From: Embleya hyalina | GTDB lineage: Bacteria > Actinomycetota > Actinomycetes > Streptomycetales > Streptomycetaceae | Length of the DNA: 64,000 bases | Direction: 5' to 3' | NCBI RefSeq assembly: GCF_003967355.1 | Contig: NZ_BIFH01000017.1 | Coordinates: forward strand, 62,001 to 126,000 | Shown here: in pieces, positions 63,347 through 64,000 of the stretch | Numbering within the stretch: the stretch's first letter is position 1 | Layout: the number at the start of each line of letters is the position of its first letter | The notes under the pieces: model-generated | Seen by the model: the letters and a program-made list of their open reading frames with translations, nothing else | What the model was told of the DNA's origin: nothing | Databases searched by the model: none | Position numbers and translations under genes: made by a program

Positions 63347-64000
63347 TCAACCGGCGAGCCGTCGGCCCGCCTCTTCGAGACGTGTGGTCACGGTGCCGTC
63401 GATGACGTCGTCACCGATCTCCACGCGGACCCCGCCGATGACGTCGGCATCGATTTCCACGTTGAGGTGGATCTCGCGGCCGTACATCCGGCCCAGCGCC
63501 GCGGCCAGACGGGTGCGCTGCTCCTCGGTGAGGGGCAGGGCGACCGTGACCAACGCGACCATGCGACGCCGGCGATCGGCGGCGAGGCGCGCGTACGACT
63601 CGAGCCCGTGTTCAAGGTTACGGCTGCGCGGGTGTGCGACAAGCCTGGCGACCAGTCGCCGGGTGACGGGCTGGGCCCGACCCTCCAGCAGACCGGAGAC
63701 CAGCTCCGCCTTGCGCTCGTTCGCCACGCCCGGGTCGGTCAGGGTCGAACGCAGTTCGCGCTCGCCCGCCACGATCCGGCCGAAGCGGAAGAGCTCGTCC
63801 TCCAGCTCGTCGAGCCTGCCGTCCCGCTCTGCGGCGATCAGCTCGGCGGACACCGAGAGTTCGGCGATCGTGTCGACCAGGTCGGTCGGCCGCGACCAGC
63901 GCGTACGCACGAGTCCGCCGAGCAGGTCCGCCGCGGTTCCGGAGATCTGACCGGACAGAAGCTCTGCCAGGAAGGCCGCGCGGGCCTCCCCGGAACGCGT
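63347..64000 (-). CDS. atpH: ATP synthase delta subunit, N-terminal part outside window
   Basis: 217 C-terminal residues are visible; the frame stays open to base 64000, so the start is beyond the window. GTG 63910 is internal, because the frame upstream of it (AAFLAELLSGQISGTAADLL) is still AtpH. The C-terminal pattern ALGRMYGREIHLNVEIDADVIGGVRVEIGDDVIDGTV is diagnostic of the delta subunit, the peripheral stalk link. It is long, as in actinomycetes. Confidence 0.95.
   Translation of the reverse strand, partial: TRSGEARAAFLAELLSGQISGTAADLLGGLVRTRWSRPTDLVDTIAELSVSAELIAAERDGRLDELEDELFRFGRIVAGERELRSTLTDPGVANERKAELVSGLLEGRAQPVTRRLVARLVAHPRSRNLEHGLESYARLAADRRRRMVALVTVALPLTEEQRTRLAAALGRMYGREIHLNVEIDADVIGGVRVEIGDDVIDGTVTTRLEEAGRRLAG

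Noticed and set aside
63347-63910. Complete 187-residue delta subunit starting at GTG 63910
   Set aside because: The frame continues upstream to the window end with recognisable AtpH sequence, so the gene is cut by the window.

Overview
The window is very GC-rich, uses GTG and TTG starts freely, and carries scy and filP (polar-growth coiled-coil proteins), a cvnABCD conservon and an actinobacterial ATP synthase operon. The gene set matches what I remember of the Streptomyces coelicolor SCO5367-SCO5420 interval, read in reverse. This points to a Streptomycetaceae chromosome core arm. The genus cannot be named from sequence alone. I see no tRNA, rRNA, CRISPR array or insertion sequence.

Layout. 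1-2.66 kb: a four-gene polymorphic-toxin/immunity-type cassette (SUKH protein cut by the window edge, WHH nuclease-SUKH fusion, YwqJ-like deaminase, SUKH-3/YrhB-like protein). 2.7-6.7 kb: DUF6114 and DUF6230 proteins and a YbbN-type thioredoxin. 7-17.1 kb: an acyl-CoA block with a TetR regulator, icmA (isobutyryl-CoA mutase large subunit), two DUF3817 membrane proteins, two divergent MarR regulators, meaB, a thiolase, mce (epimerase) and ccr (crotonyl-CoA carboxylase/reductase). 17.3-23.1 kb: scy-filP. 23.2-31.3 kb: AI-2E family permease, ABC exporter pair, cvnABCD, TrmO-like protein. 31.4-38.1 kb: accessory genes, namely a Baeyer-Villiger-type monooxygenase, an orphan DUF397 protein, a TetR-SDR pair, and a three-gene cassette with an alpha/beta hydrolase and a lipoprotein that contains a TTA codon. 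38.1-48.2 kb: nucS, an SCO5389-like gene, an acyl-CoA ligase, small genes, a tandem 3-hydroxyacyl-CoA dehydrogenase, a luciferase-like oxidoreductase and a membrane-anchored ATPase-like protein. 48.6-51.7 kb: a large secreted PQQ-dehydrogenase/PKD/LamG protein. 52.3-57.9 kb: meaA (ethylmalonyl-CoA mutase type), a STAS protein, a second hydroxybutyryl-CoA dehydrogenase, murA and a PduO-type cobalamin adenosyltransferase. 57.9-64 kb: DUF2550 gene and atpC-atpD-atpG-atpA-atpH on the minus strand, with atpH running off the window.

How it works together. Thiolase, two 3-hydroxyacyl-CoA dehydrogenases, Ccr, the epimerase and MeaA supply much of an ethylmalonyl-CoA route. IcmA interconverts isobutyryl- and n-butyryl-CoA, MeaB is a mutase chaperone, and the PduO-type enzyme makes the adenosylcobalamin cofactor.

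Main new observation. A 14-16 bp inverted motif, GTTACY-N4-RGTA, occurs six times (plus one variant), each time in a promoter region. These lie upstream of ccr, thiolase/mce, meaA, the tandem hydroxyacyl-CoA dehydrogenase, the DUF6230 gene and a TetR gene next to icmA, with the variant upstream of a MarR gene. This suggests a local acyl-CoA regulon controlled by that TetR. Three tandem-repeat arrays with related hairpin cores fill three convergent-gene gaps, two of them with exact 73-bp and 91-bp periods.
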